From assembly GCF_903819215.1 (NCBI RefSeq), contig NZ_CAIJCT010000016.1: DNA of 64,000 nt. One strand, 5' to 3'. The translations under genes were made by a program, and so were the position numbers. Below are positions 8,655 to 16,674 of the stretch, in pieces. The stretch is from Aedoeadaptatus coxii (GTDB lineage: Bacteria; Bacillota; Clostridia; Tissierellales; Peptoniphilaceae). Below the pieces are notes generated by a model. That model was not told the origin of the DNA. It worked only from the letters and a program-made list of their open reading frames with translations, and ran no database searches. Within the stretch, counting starts at the first letter, position 1. Each line of letters starts with the position of its first letter.

Positions 8655-9518
8655 CTATTTGTCGACGGAGATGCCGATGCCGTATGCCCCAATGCCCGTG
8701 TGGGCGCCGATGCTCGCCGGCAGGGGATCGTAGCGCACCTGCGCCCGAGGAAATCCGTTGATCGCCAGATCCAACCAGCGATCCCTTTCCTCTTCTCCTA
8801 TTCCAAAGCCCGCCACGCCGATGCGAATGTGTTCGGGCTTTACGTTTGAGAAGCGTCGATCCACGTCTTTATGAAGGGCGTCGATCATTTTTAATTGGGC
8901 TCGGTACATACTCCCCCGCACTTTTCCGTAGCTGTCGATTTTTTCTCCGCGAAAGGTAAGCACGGGCTTTATGTTCAATACGGTGGCGATGGCCGCCGCC
9001 GAGGATGTAATTCTGCCGCCGTTTTTCAGCTGATCGAGACTGGATACGGAAAGGTAAATGGTGCTGTTCGGGCCGTCTTCTTCCAATCGACGAAGGATTT
9101 TTTTGCCCGCCGTTTTTTTCTTCGCCAGACGAAGAGCATCCATGACGGAATCTTTTTGCGTCACGGAAATGCGGCGATTATCCACGACGTGTACTTTCCC
9201 GTCGTATTCTCGCGCCACCATCTTCGCCGAATTGCAAGAGCTGCTCAAACTGCTTGACATGGGAATGTAGACTACCTCGTCATAGCCTTTCCCCAAAATA
9301 CCGTCCAGTTTATCCATTAAAAGACCGATGGGCGGCTGCGACGTAGTAACCTTCTCGCCTTGTTCCAGAAAACGGCAAAGTTCTTCCTCGTTTAAATTTT
9401 CCCCTTCGTAATAGGTATTCTCCCCGACGATAACGGGCATGGGAATGACGAAGAGGCCTGCATCTTCATCCGGTGTATGAATACCGCTGTTGGTATCGGT
9501 TAAAATGGCAACTTTCAT
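8655..9518 (-). CDS. DegV family fatty-acid-binding protein
   Basis: 287 residues. The N-terminal motif AILTDTNSGIH, the central TTSQPPIGLL and IPMSSSLSSSCNSA, and the C-terminal lipid-binding half identify a DegV protein. Members bind a long-chain fatty acid and some act as FakB, presenting fatty acids to FakA kinase for phospholipid synthesis. The TSQP and SSSLS segments are the ligand-contact motifs. No fakA is adjacent. AAAGGAG precedes the ATG. The frameshifted membrane gene upstream ends 33 bp before it on the same strand, so the two were probably co-transcribed. Confidence 0.9.
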   Translation of the reverse strand: MKVAILTDTNSGIHTPDEDAGLFVIPMPVIVGENTYYEGENLNEEELCRFLEQGEKVTTSQPPIGLLMDKLDGILGKGYDEVVYIPMSSSLSSSCNSAKMVAREYDGKVHVVDNRRISVTQKDSVMDALRLAKKKTAGKKILRRLEEDGPNSTIYLSVSSLDQLKNGGRITSSAAAIATVLNIKPVLTFRGEKIDSYGKVRGSMYRAQLKMIDALHKDVDRRFSNVKPEHIRIGVAGFGIGEEERDRWLDLAINGFPRAQVRYDPLPASIGAHTGIGAYGIGISVDK

Positions 9519-9551
9519 CCTTCGCTCCTTTTTCTTTTTTATCTTCTGATT

Positions 9552-10234
9552 CTAATTTTCTCTTTTGTTTAAATAATAGGCCACGCCGAAAGCCGCCAGG
9601 GAAACGACGATTTTGATGGCGATCATAAGTGCAAATTGCGGCGAAAGAGGATTTAAAATCACATCGCCTAATAAGGTATTGGTAACGACGCCGATGGAAC
9701 GGCCCAATAAGGGTGCCCCTAGGTAAACGGGGTAGAGCGTGTCACAGGCACCGAATTAAAACTTAGTATATCATATGGAAACCATCCGATGATGCGGACG
9801 ATAAAATTTGAGAAGAATTCGTTTTTCTTCTGCATGGCGATGACCTTCTCCATCTTCGGGTAGCGAGGCAATATATAATCGATCCCCTCCCCGCCGGCCC
9901 ATCTTCCGAGGAAGTAGGGAATGCTCAGAGTAATGGCGAGGCCCATATAGCTGATGGCCAGGACTTTTAAAGGCGAATAGAGCATGCCGCTGGCGAGATA
10001 GTGGGAAGGCAGGGGGATAACGATGGAAAGGCTCTTATTGCCGAAGAGGAGGAGCATAAGGGCCCCCGCGAGGGAATTTCCCTCCGTATGGGACAGGAGG
10101 CTTTCTACCGTCATATGCATGAGAAAAGTAGCTACGAGGGCCAATACGAACGATATAAGGGCGACGAATTGAATCCTTTTTACTTGCTTGTGCAGCCTTT
10201 GATTGTTGCCCTTTGTTTTGTTTCCCTTGGCCAT
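9552..10234 (-). pseudogene. TVP38/TMEM64 (DedA/VTT) membrane protein, frameshifted
   Basis: The intact frame runs from the ATG at 10234 through hydrophobic segments and the VTT-domain motifs SIPYFLGRWAGG and NFIVRIIGWFPYDILSFNS, then diverges into a short tail ending near 9719. From about 9760 the expected continuation is in another frame: GACDTLYPVYLGAPLLGRS, GVVTNTLLGD, a last membrane segment, and stop at 9552-9554. A single missing base after the codon pair for NS explains everything. The result is either a recent pseudogene (loss of about 68 C-terminal residues) or a sequencing error. The gene lies 12 bp downstream of relQ, with ribosome site AAAGGAG. Confidence 0.85.
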
Positions 10235-10246
10235 AGCTGCTCCTTT

Positions 10247-10960
10247 CTATTTTCCTTCGGGATCTCCTTTCTCGATCAGTTCCGATGCCATTGAGTAGAG
10301 CCTTTCCATGCGCTCGTCCAGGGCGGCGCTCATTTCCGCACACTCTACCAGTTCTTCTTCGATAAATTCCGAATTGGGAAGGCCCTTTTTATAGCGGATT
10401 TTGTGCTCTAGACTGGCCCACCAATCCATGGAAATGGTGCGCAGCTGCACTTCCACCTTCATCATTTTCTTGTGATCGTGGAGATAAATGGGAATTTCTA
10501 CGATCAGATGTAAGCTTCGATAGCCGTTTGGTTTCGGGTTTTTTATATAGTCCTTTTTCTCGATGAGCTTAATATCATCCTGCTCCAAAATAGAATCGGC
10601 GAGGGCGTAGAGATCGGCGGGAAAGGAACAGATTACCCGAACGCCGGCAATGTCGTGCAGGTTTTCTTCGATACTCTCCACCGTCAAGGGATAGCCCTTT
10701 CGCACCATCTTCTCTCGAATGCTCTCCGGGGTCTTTAATCGCGTGCGTATGGATTCGATGGGATTGCGATCGTATTGCATGGAGAGTTCCTCGCTCAATA
10801 CGGCAAACTTCGTCTCTACCTCCATCATGGCGCAACGATAATAGCTCATAAGTTCTTTATAAGGCTGAAGGGACTTTCGCACCAATTCGGAAACTTTTTG
10901 ATTTTCCAATTGTTCCAAAAGTCGGGCGGTCAGTCGGTTTTGAATATCTTCAAATTCCAA
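10247..10960 (-). CDS. relQ: Small alarmone synthetase, RelQ/YjbM type
   Basis: 237-residue single-domain (p)ppGpp synthetase. It has the RelA/SpoT synthetase core (DIAGVRVICSF, NPKPNGYRSLHLIVEIP, VEVQLRTISMDWWASLEHKIRYK) without HD hydrolase, TGS or ACT domains, which marks a small alarmone synthetase of the SAS1 branch. It transfers pyrophosphate from ATP to GDP or GTP and acts as a cytosolic tetramer. Translation appears to start at TTG (10958-10960) with AGGTG five bases upstream. First gene of a leftward string with the TVP38-like gene and DegV. Confidence 0.92.
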   Translation of the reverse strand: MEFEDIQNRLTARLLEQLENQKVSELVRKSLQPYKELMSYYRCAMMEVETKFAVLSEELSMQYDRNPIESIRTRLKTPESIREKMVRKGYPLTVESIEENLHDIAGVRVICSFPADLYALADSILEQDDIKLIEKKDYIKNPKPNGYRSLHLIVEIPIYLHDHKKMMKVEVQLRTISMDWWASLEHKIRYKKGLPNSEFIEEELVECAEMSAALDERMERLYSMASELIEKGDPEGK

Positions 10961-10987
10961 AGTAACACCTATTTCTTTTTACATAAA

Positions 10988-11023
10988 CCATAAGCAATAA
11001 GGCCTTCACCTTATTGCTTATGG
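10988..11023 (-). terminator. Long hairpin between radical SAM gene and relQ
   Basis: Perfect 15-bp inverted repeat (10988-11002 with 11009-11023) with a 6-nt loop, directly after the radical SAM stop. The trailing T tract is weak on both strands, so it may act as a terminator, an RNA processing or attenuation structure. Confidence 0.65.
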
Positions 11024-11035
11024 CTCCGTTTTCTA

Positions 11036-12400
11036 TTAGCTCTCGCCGTACCACACCTTGTCGGCGGAGGGTTTCCAGCTTGCGGCATAGGGTTTGCACT
11101 TGCCGCATAGATGTTCTACCGGTTCAGGCGATTGAAGATCGGTAGAGTGTACGCCGGTTTCGTTGACGATGCGCTGGAGAATTTCCGGATTTTCCAACAT
11201 GGGGCAGGGTCTCAAGTGGTTTTCGTTGAAGGGTTGATTGTCGTGGTAGGCCATAAAGAGAGGGCGTTTTAAAATCTCCAAGAGGGAATGGTCTCTGATG
11301 TTGGAATCCGAGTAATGGATAAAGACGCAAGGCTCCGCATCCCCGTTGGCGTTGATGTGGAAATAGTTCCGTCCGCCGGCGATGCAGCCGTCCATATATT
11401 CCCCGTCGTTTTGGAAGTCCATGGTAAAAAGCCCTTCTCCGTGCTCCAAATTGCGAATGGCGCGAATGCGGTTTTTCGTGGCGAGTCGTTGCTCCGGCGT
11501 GGGGAGCAGCTCCACGGAAGCGTCGTTTCCTACGGGCATGTAGTGGAAATAGAGGGCGTAGCGGCAGCCTTTATCTACCATAAGATCGATAAATTCCTTG
11601 CTCGTTACGGATTCGCAGTTCTTTGAGGTGTAGCAGATGGAAGTACCGAAGATCAGTCCGTTTTCTTTTAACAGATCCATGGCGTCCATAACACGGCCGT
11701 AGACTCCTTCGCCCCTGCGGAAGTCGTTCACTTCCGGGGAGCCCTCCAAACTGATGGCGAGCATTAAATTGCCCACGCTCTTCATTTCGTCGCAGAAAGC
11801 CTGATCGACGAGTGTGCCATTTGTAAAGGCGAGGAACTCACAGTCCTTATGCTCTTTGCAAAGCTTAATAATATCGTCTCGTCTGACGAGGGGCTCGCCG
11901 CCGGTAAACATGTAGAAGTGGATGCCCAGCTCCTTGCCCTGTCTTACAATATCGGACATTTCGTCGTACGATAAGTTCAATTTATTGCCGTACTCAGCAG
12001 CCCAGCAGCCGGTACAGTGAAGATTGCAGGCGCTGGTCGGGTCCATGAGAATAAGCCAGGGAATATTGCAGCCGTGTTCTTTACGCATGGCATGCATGGT
12101 CTTCGTACCGCTTAACATGGCTTCGAAACCTAAGTTGAGGGCCGTCGTTTTAATGACGTGAGGATCCAATTCGTCGAGGCCCCGATTTAGGTAGTCGTTG
12201 AGGGCGGTGTCTTTATTTCCGACGAGCCTGCGGATCCAGTCGTAATCCAGTTCAAGCTCGTCCCCTTCCATGAATTTTTCCATTATGTCTACGAGCTTGA
12301 GCATTTCCCCTTCGCGGTCGTTGCGATTGACTTTTTTAAGTAAGACGTCGATTCCTAAACTCGCCGCCGTTCGTGCGGATAAGTGTGTAAGTTTTGCCAT
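11036..12400 (-). CDS. Radical SAM protein with C-terminal cysteine-rich (SPASM-like) domain
   Basis: 454 residues. The radical SAM cluster motif is CNLHCTGC (Cys125, Cys129, Cys132), followed by FTGGEPL. The C-terminal third has CIAGG, EPCVF, RPCPM and CGKCK, consistent with one or two auxiliary Fe-S clusters as in SPASM proteins. An N-terminal helical stretch of about 110 residues precedes the barrel. The substrate is not recognised; no precursor peptide is encoded nearby, so peptide maturation is not supported. GAGGAGG lies inside the end of the preceding DUF308 gene, four bases away, so the two are translationally linked. Confidence 0.88.
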   Translation of the reverse strand: MAKLTHLSARTAASLGIDVLLKKVNRNDREGEMLKLVDIMEKFMEGDELELDYDWIRRLVGNKDTALNDYLNRGLDELDPHVIKTTALNLGFEAMLSGTKTMHAMRKEHGCNIPWLILMDPTSACNLHCTGCWAAEYGNKLNLSYDEMSDIVRQGKELGIHFYMFTGGEPLVRRDDIIKLCKEHKDCEFLAFTNGTLVDQAFCDEMKSVGNLMLAISLEGSPEVNDFRRGEGVYGRVMDAMDLLKENGLIFGTSICYTSKNCESVTSKEFIDLMVDKGCRYALYFHYMPVGNDASVELLPTPEQRLATKNRIRAIRNLEHGEGLFTMDFQNDGEYMDGCIAGGRNYFHINANGDAEPCVFIHYSDSNIRDHSLLEILKRPLFMAYHDNQPFNENHLRPCPMLENPEILQRIVNETGVHSTDLQSPEPVEHLCGKCKPYAASWKPSADKVWYGES

Positions 12401-12404
12401 TACA

Positions 12405-12944
12405 TTACCTCCTCATAATCGATACCGTGTTCTGTACCACGAATAAATTAAGGATGCCGTCGATGATTAAGTTGATTCCCATGAGCATGACGATGGCGCT
12501 GCGACCTTCATAAGGTTTCATAAAGAGCATGGTCCCGGTTAAGGCGACCAGGAAGGAGCAGATCAAAATCATACGCCAACGCTTGATGCCGATCTTTCTG
12601 GCATCAAGAGCCGTCTGCATTCTCAAGAGAGCATCGATCAGCATAAAGAGCCCCATACAGACGACGATAAGATCTAAAAATCTCGTCGTTTGAAAGAGCA
12701 TGACGATGCCCAAGAGGCCCGATAAAATTCCCATGGCGAAATCAAATTGAAAAGCCAATTGCAGTAAATCCCTCGAAAAATAACTATAGAGCTTTACCGC
12801 GCCGAAGAAAAGTAAAAATACCCCTCCCAATTTGCAAAACACCTCGGCGGTCATGGTAGGTTTTAATAAAAACAGAGCACCGAGGGCGATCAGGCCGACG
12901 GAAAAAGCGCTGTACATCTTTTTTACTTTTATTAAACGGTCCAT
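12405..12944 (-). CDS. DUF308/HdeD-like small membrane protein
   Basis: About 179 residues with six hydrophobic segments in a pattern typical of DUF308/HdeD proteins (ALGALFLLKPTMTAE, GILSGLLGIVMLFQ, MLMGINLIIDGILNLF). The start is set at the ATG at 12944, which has AGGTGAG six bases upstream; an upstream in-frame start at 13010 would lie in the preceding terminator. HdeD is linked to acid stress in enterobacteria; the role here is unknown. The gene overlaps the ribosome site of the radical SAM gene, forming a two-gene operon. Confidence 0.8.
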   Translation of the reverse strand: MDRLIKVKKMYSAFSVGLIALGALFLLKPTMTAEVFCKLGGVFLLFFGAVKLYSYFSRDLLQLAFQFDFAMGILSGLLGIVMLFQTTRFLDLIVVCMGLFMLIDALLRMQTALDARKIGIKRWRMILICSFLVALTGTMLFMKPYEGRSAIVMLMGINLIIDGILNLFVVQNTVSIMRR

Positions 12945-12978
12945 TTTCTCACCTCGCTTAATTAAAGCATATCCCTCC

Positions 12979-12997
12979 CTGTACTTTATTCGTACAG
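12979..12997 (-). promoter_or_regulatory. Inverted repeat, candidate operator of the DUF308-radical SAM operon
   Basis: CTGTAC, 7 bp, GTACAG. It lies between the terminator of the TetR gene and the DUF308 ribosome site, exactly where a promoter must be. The neighbouring TetR protein is the natural candidate binder, but no binding evidence can be read from sequence. Confidence 0.45.
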
Positions 12998-13000
12998 ACA

Positions 13001-13042
13001 AAAGAGGCAAAGTGTCTGAAATTCGAACACTTTGCCTCTTTT
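13001..13042 (-). terminator. Terminator of the pyrophosphatase-TetR operon
   Basis: A 15-bp stem (13001-13015 with 13027-13041) with an 11-nt loop, 12 bp after the TetR stop codon. It separates this operon from the DUF308 pair. Confidence 0.85.
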
Positions 13043-13054
13043 GACTGATAAAAT

Positions 13055-13624
13055 TCAGTTTTTTCCGTGAACTTGAATGTATGCATCGATCATAGGGCCG
13101 ATAGTGGCGTAAAAGGAGTTTTCGATGGTCTCCATTAAATCCTCTTGAGAACCTTTCATCTTCCCCTCCACCCAGCGAAGGGTAGCCGCCAAAACGGCGT
13201 CGCTGTAAAAGTAGGTAATGTACTCTTTCCCCTTGAGGGAAAGTTGCGTGCTTTCGGATTCAACTTCCACGAAGCGGCCGATAAAGGAACTGACGGCGGA
13301 TTCCACATAGCTTATAATGACCCGCCTACTTTTTGAGCGGTAGAGGTGGATGATGGCCTCCTTATGTTCCATAAGAAACCGGACGGTTCGCAGGTATTCC
13401 TCGCCGAAAGTATTTTCCGGCCGACTATCTTCCCGAAATTTCATGCCCTCCCTTTGAAAGGCGCTTTCCAGAAGATCGTAAATATCCTCGTAGTGATAGT
13501 AGAATGTATTGCGATTTATTTCCGCCACTTCGATAATCTCTTTTACGGTGATCTTATCGAAGGATTTTTCCTTTAATAATTCCATAAACACGTCGATCAT
13601 GGCCTCTTGCGTGTGCTTGCTCAA
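13055..13624 (-). CDS. TetR-family transcriptional regulator
   Basis: 189 residues. The N-terminal HTH is clear (IDVFMELLKEKSFDKITVKE, then EIAEINRNTFYYHYEDIYDL-like spacing, about residues 8-55). The C-terminal half resembles the TetR_C_7/DhaS-like class. The start is TTG (13622-13624), supported by AGGAGGTG five bases upstream. It begins 15 bp after the pyrophosphatase stop, so the two genes are one operon. Its targets could be its own operon or the adjacent DUF308-radical SAM operon. Confidence 0.88.
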   Translation of the reverse strand: MSKHTQEAMIDVFMELLKEKSFDKITVKEIIEVAEINRNTFYYHYEDIYDLLESAFQREGMKFREDSRPENTFGEEYLRTVRFLMEHKEAIIHLYRSKSRRVIISYVESAVSSFIGRFVEVESESTQLSLKGKEYITYFYSDAVLAATLRWVEGKMKGSQEDLMETIENSFYATIGPMIDAYIQVHGKN

Positions 13625-13639
13625 CCGCTCACCTCCTCT

Positions 13640-15271
13640 TTATCGGCTTTCGCTTACAGCTGCCCCCACTTTAGGCACTAATTGTTTTTTACGGGAAAGG
13701 AGACCTTCCGCCATAAATTGATCCCCCTTGATTTTCGCGCCGAATTGGCGAGCCAAGGGCTCTTTAAAACTTCCCACGACGATGACTTCTGAAAGTTCTC
13801 GGAAGATATCGGTGATCATGAGGATAAAAGAGGAGATGGATTCTTTTTGTAGATAGTCCTCCATGGCCGCTTTTAACGGGCCTTCCACCGATTCCGTACT
13901 TTCCAAATCCATGGTGAAGATCTGGCAAATGCGCACGGTGTTGCCCTCGAAGGTAAAGTTTTTCACATCCGTATTTAAAAGTTCTTCCGGCTTTTTCCCC
14001 TCGAGGCTCGTGCCCGCTTTAAACATTTTCATGGCGAAATCCTCCACGTCGATGGCGGCGATTTTGCTCATTTTATTTAAAATGTAGCGATCCGTCGCCG
14101 TAGATGTGGGCGAGCGGAAAAGAAGGGTGTCGGAAATAATGGCGGCACATAAAAGCCCTGCCACTTTCCTGGAAGGGGTAATGCCGTTTTCAAAAAACAT
14201 TTTGGAAATAATCGTCGCCGTGGAGCCCAGGGGCTCGTTTCTAAAATAAATCGGCGAGGATGTAGCCACATTGGCGACCCGGTGATGGTCTACGATTTGC
14301 ACGATTTCCGCCCAATCCAAGTCGTCGATGGATTGGTTCCGTTCGTTGTGATCGACGAGAATGATCTTCTTCTTCACATCCGTAATGAGATGGTATCTGG
14401 AAATGCTGCCGACGACGCGGTTTTCGTCGTCTAACACGGGATAGGACCGGAAGCGGGATTCCGTCATTTTCTCCCGCACTTCGTCGATTAAATCGTCTTT
14501 GTGAAAGACCACCAGATTTTCCTTCGTCATTACGTAACCTACGGGCACGGCTTGAGGTAAAATCCGCGCCACCATAAAAGTGGAAAGACCCGTGGAAATA
14601 ACCGTAACATTATGTTCTTTGGCGAGCTTTAACAATCGCTCGTCCAATTGTGTGGAAATCGTAAGGATCAACACGGCGACGTTTTTCAGAATGGTAGCTT
14701 CCTGATCGTCTACGTCGTCTCCGACGATAACCACGTCGCCTTCGTCGATAAGGTTTTGGTTTTTAATAGCCTTTATAGCCATTTTCCCCGAAAGAGGACG
14801 GGGCTTTTCCGGCAAATGAATCCAATGGCCCTTTAAAACGTCTTTAATGTTTTCCAGGCTCGTGTTCGACCGCCCCATAATCGTGTCGTCCCAAATTTCC
14901 ATGTAGGACGCGGCAATATTGGAAAGGCTCACGATGCCGATTAAATTTTCCTCGCCGTTTACTACGGGAAGGGAGGTAATATTGTTTTTCTGCATAATCT
15001 CCATGGCGCCTGCCATGGAGAGATCGGGGTTCACGCAGTACGCGCCGTCTATTTCCAGATCTCGAATTTGCGGCTTAATGGATGTCTTGAGTCGCGGCTT
15101 TTCCGCGTCAAAAAAATCCAGTACAAATTCCGTCTCCCGGCTTAATTCTCCAAGGCGAATAGGTTCTGCATGAAAGCCCATTTTATTTTTTAAATCGGCA
15201 AGGGCGATGGCCGAGCAAATACTGTCTGTATCCGGATTTTTGTGTCCGGTAATGTAAATTTTGTTTTTCAT
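13640..15271 (-). CDS. ppaC: Manganese-dependent inorganic pyrophosphatase with CBS/DRTGG insert
   Basis: 543 residues, longer than the about 310 of simple family II enzymes. The DHH phosphoesterase half starts with GHKNPDTDSI (metal ligands His10, Asp14, Asp16) and continues with IVDHHRV; the DHHA2 domain lies near the C-terminus. Two CBS motifs and a DRTGG domain are inserted at about residues 70-300. CBS-pyrophosphatases hydrolyse PPi and are regulated by adenine nucleotides bound to the CBS pair. An extended -10 promoter precedes the GGAGGGG ribosome site. Co-transcribed with the TetR gene. Confidence 0.93.
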   Translation of the reverse strand: MKNKIYITGHKNPDTDSICSAIALADLKNKMGFHAEPIRLGELSRETEFVLDFFDAEKPRLKTSIKPQIRDLEIDGAYCVNPDLSMAGAMEIMQKNNITSLPVVNGEENLIGIVSLSNIAASYMEIWDDTIMGRSNTSLENIKDVLKGHWIHLPEKPRPLSGKMAIKAIKNQNLIDEGDVVIVGDDVDDQEATILKNVAVLILTISTQLDERLLKLAKEHNVTVISTGLSTFMVARILPQAVPVGYVMTKENLVVFHKDDLIDEVREKMTESRFRSYPVLDDENRVVGSISRYHLITDVKKKIILVDHNERNQSIDDLDWAEIVQIVDHHRVANVATSSPIYFRNEPLGSTATIISKMFFENGITPSRKVAGLLCAAIISDTLLFRSPTSTATDRYILNKMSKIAAIDVEDFAMKMFKAGTSLEGKKPEELLNTDVKNFTFEGNTVRICQIFTMDLESTESVEGPLKAAMEDYLQKESISSFILMITDIFRELSEVIVVGSFKEPLARQFGAKIKGDQFMAEGLLSRKKQLVPKVGAAVSESR

Positions 15272-15291
15272 AACCCCTCCAAATCTTAGCT

Positions 15292-15300
15292 ATTATAACA
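15292..15300 (-). promoter_or_regulatory. Extended -10 promoter of the pyrophosphatase operon
   Basis: The minus strand reads TGTTATAAT about 25 bp upstream of the start codon, the same extended -10 as at 8577-8585. No convincing -35. Confidence 0.6.
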
Positions 15301-15375
15301 TAATTATTTTTAATCGAAGAAGCGACGGAAAGGGATTTTGAAAGAGTCTGTCTTTTCGGCAGAAACTTTCCCAAT

Positions 15376-15410
15376 AAAAAAACTCGGCCCACTTTTGCAG
15401 ACCGAGTCTT
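15376..15410 (-). terminator. Terminator after the flavodiiron gene
   Basis: Stem ACTCGG/CCGAGT with partial inner pairing, followed by a T run of seven on the minus strand; eight bases after the stop at 15418. Confidence 0.75.
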
Positions 15411-15417
15411 TATTCGT

Positions 15418-16653
15418 TTATGCTTGTGCCATTTCTTTATCTTCTTCGATTTTTTGGAACGATTCGATAATGGAATCAGCTAATGCATCTAATTCTTTGT
15501 CGCCGGAATCGGTGAGGGAAGAGGAGATGGTCACTTCGCCGCCGAGGACGTCCATCAGTTTCATCTTTTCGTCGAGGAATTCTTCCATTCTGGAACCTGC
15601 TTGAGGTGCCCATGTGCCGTTTTCGATAATGCCTACGGTGCGGTTTTGGAGATTGAGCATGCGAATTTCGTTTAAGAAATTATGCATAACGGGGTAAATT
15701 TCCAAGTTGTAAGTTACCGACGCCAAGACGATGTGGCTTAAGCGGAAGGCTTCCGATACGAGGTAGCTGACGTGGGTGTTGGATACGTCGTACATATGAA
15801 CATTGGTCATGCCCCGTTCGCAAAGTTTCGTTGCCAAACATTGTGCGGCATATTCCGTGTTGCCGTACATGGAAGCGTAAATGAGGAGCACGCCGTCTTC
15901 TTCCGGTTCGTAGCGAGACCATTTGTCGTATTTTTCGATAAAGTAGCCCAGATCTTTTCTCCAGACCGGTCCGTGTAAGGGGCAGATCATTTTAATGTCG
16001 ATGGTGCCCGCTTTTTTAAGAAGGTCTTGAACGTGGGGGCCGTATTTGCCGACGATGTTAGTCAGGTAACGGCGAGCGTCGTCGAGCCAATCGCGATCGA
16101 AGTTGACTTCGTCGGCGAAGAGTTTGCCGTCCAACGCACCAAATGTACCAAAGGCATCGGCGGAGAATAAAACGCCGTTGGTGATGTCGAAACTTACCAT
16201 GGCTTCGGGCCAGTGAACCATAGGAGCGGCTACCCATGTGATTTCGTGTGTGCCGAAACTCATAGCGTCGCCTTCAGCTACTTCGATTTCCTTGCCGTCG
16301 ACGTGGAATCCGAATTGGCGCATCATCATGAAGGCTCTTTCGTTGGAAATCACTTTCGCATTGGGATAGCGCATTAAGATTTCATCGAGACTTGCCGCAT
16401 GGTCGGGTTCCAAGTGGTTGATGACGACGTAATCCAAATCGCGACCGTCTAAAACGTGTTGAACATTGTTTATAAATTCTCTGCATACAGCCCAATCCAC
16501 TGTGTCGAAGAGGACGGTTTTTTCGTCCATCAACAAATAGGAGTTGTAGCTGACCCCTCTGGGAATGGGGTGAATATTTTCAAATAGGTGAAGGCGGTGT
16601 TCGTTGGCGCCTACCCAGTATAAATCGTCGGTTACTTTTCTTACGGTATACAT
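15418..16653 (-). CDS. fprA: A-type flavoprotein / flavodiiron protein (FprA family)
   Basis: 411 residues: an N-terminal metallo-beta-lactamase-like diiron domain (about 1-250, ligands in HLEPDH at residues 80-85 and MVHWPEA) and a C-terminal flavodoxin domain (about 260-400, LLIYASMYGNTEYAAQ). These enzymes reduce O2 to water or NO to N2O, taking electrons from rubredoxin. It lies 21 bp downstream of a gene whose product ends in a rubredoxin domain, so the electron donor is likely encoded in the same operon. AGGAGG precedes the start. Expected role: oxygen protection in an anaerobe. Confidence 0.95.
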   Translation of the reverse strand: MYTVRKVTDDLYWVGANEHRLHLFENIHPIPRGVSYNSYLLMDEKTVLFDTVDWAVCREFINNVQHVLDGRDLDYVVINHLEPDHAASLDEILMRYPNAKVISNERAFMMMRQFGFHVDGKEIEVAEGDAMSFGTHEITWVAAPMVHWPEAMVSFDITNGVLFSADAFGTFGALDGKLFADEVNFDRDWLDDARRYLTNIVGKYGPHVQDLLKKAGTIDIKMICPLHGPVWRKDLGYFIEKYDKWSRYEPEEDGVLLIYASMYGNTEYAAQCLATKLCERGMTNVHMYDVSNTHVSYLVSEAFRLSHIVLASVTYNLEIYPVMHNFLNEIRMLNLQNRTVGIIENGTWAPQAGSRMEEFLDEKMKLMDVLGGEVTISSSLTDSGDKELDALADSIIESFQKIEEDKEMAQA

Positions 16654-16674
16654 GCTTTACCTCCTGGATCCTCT

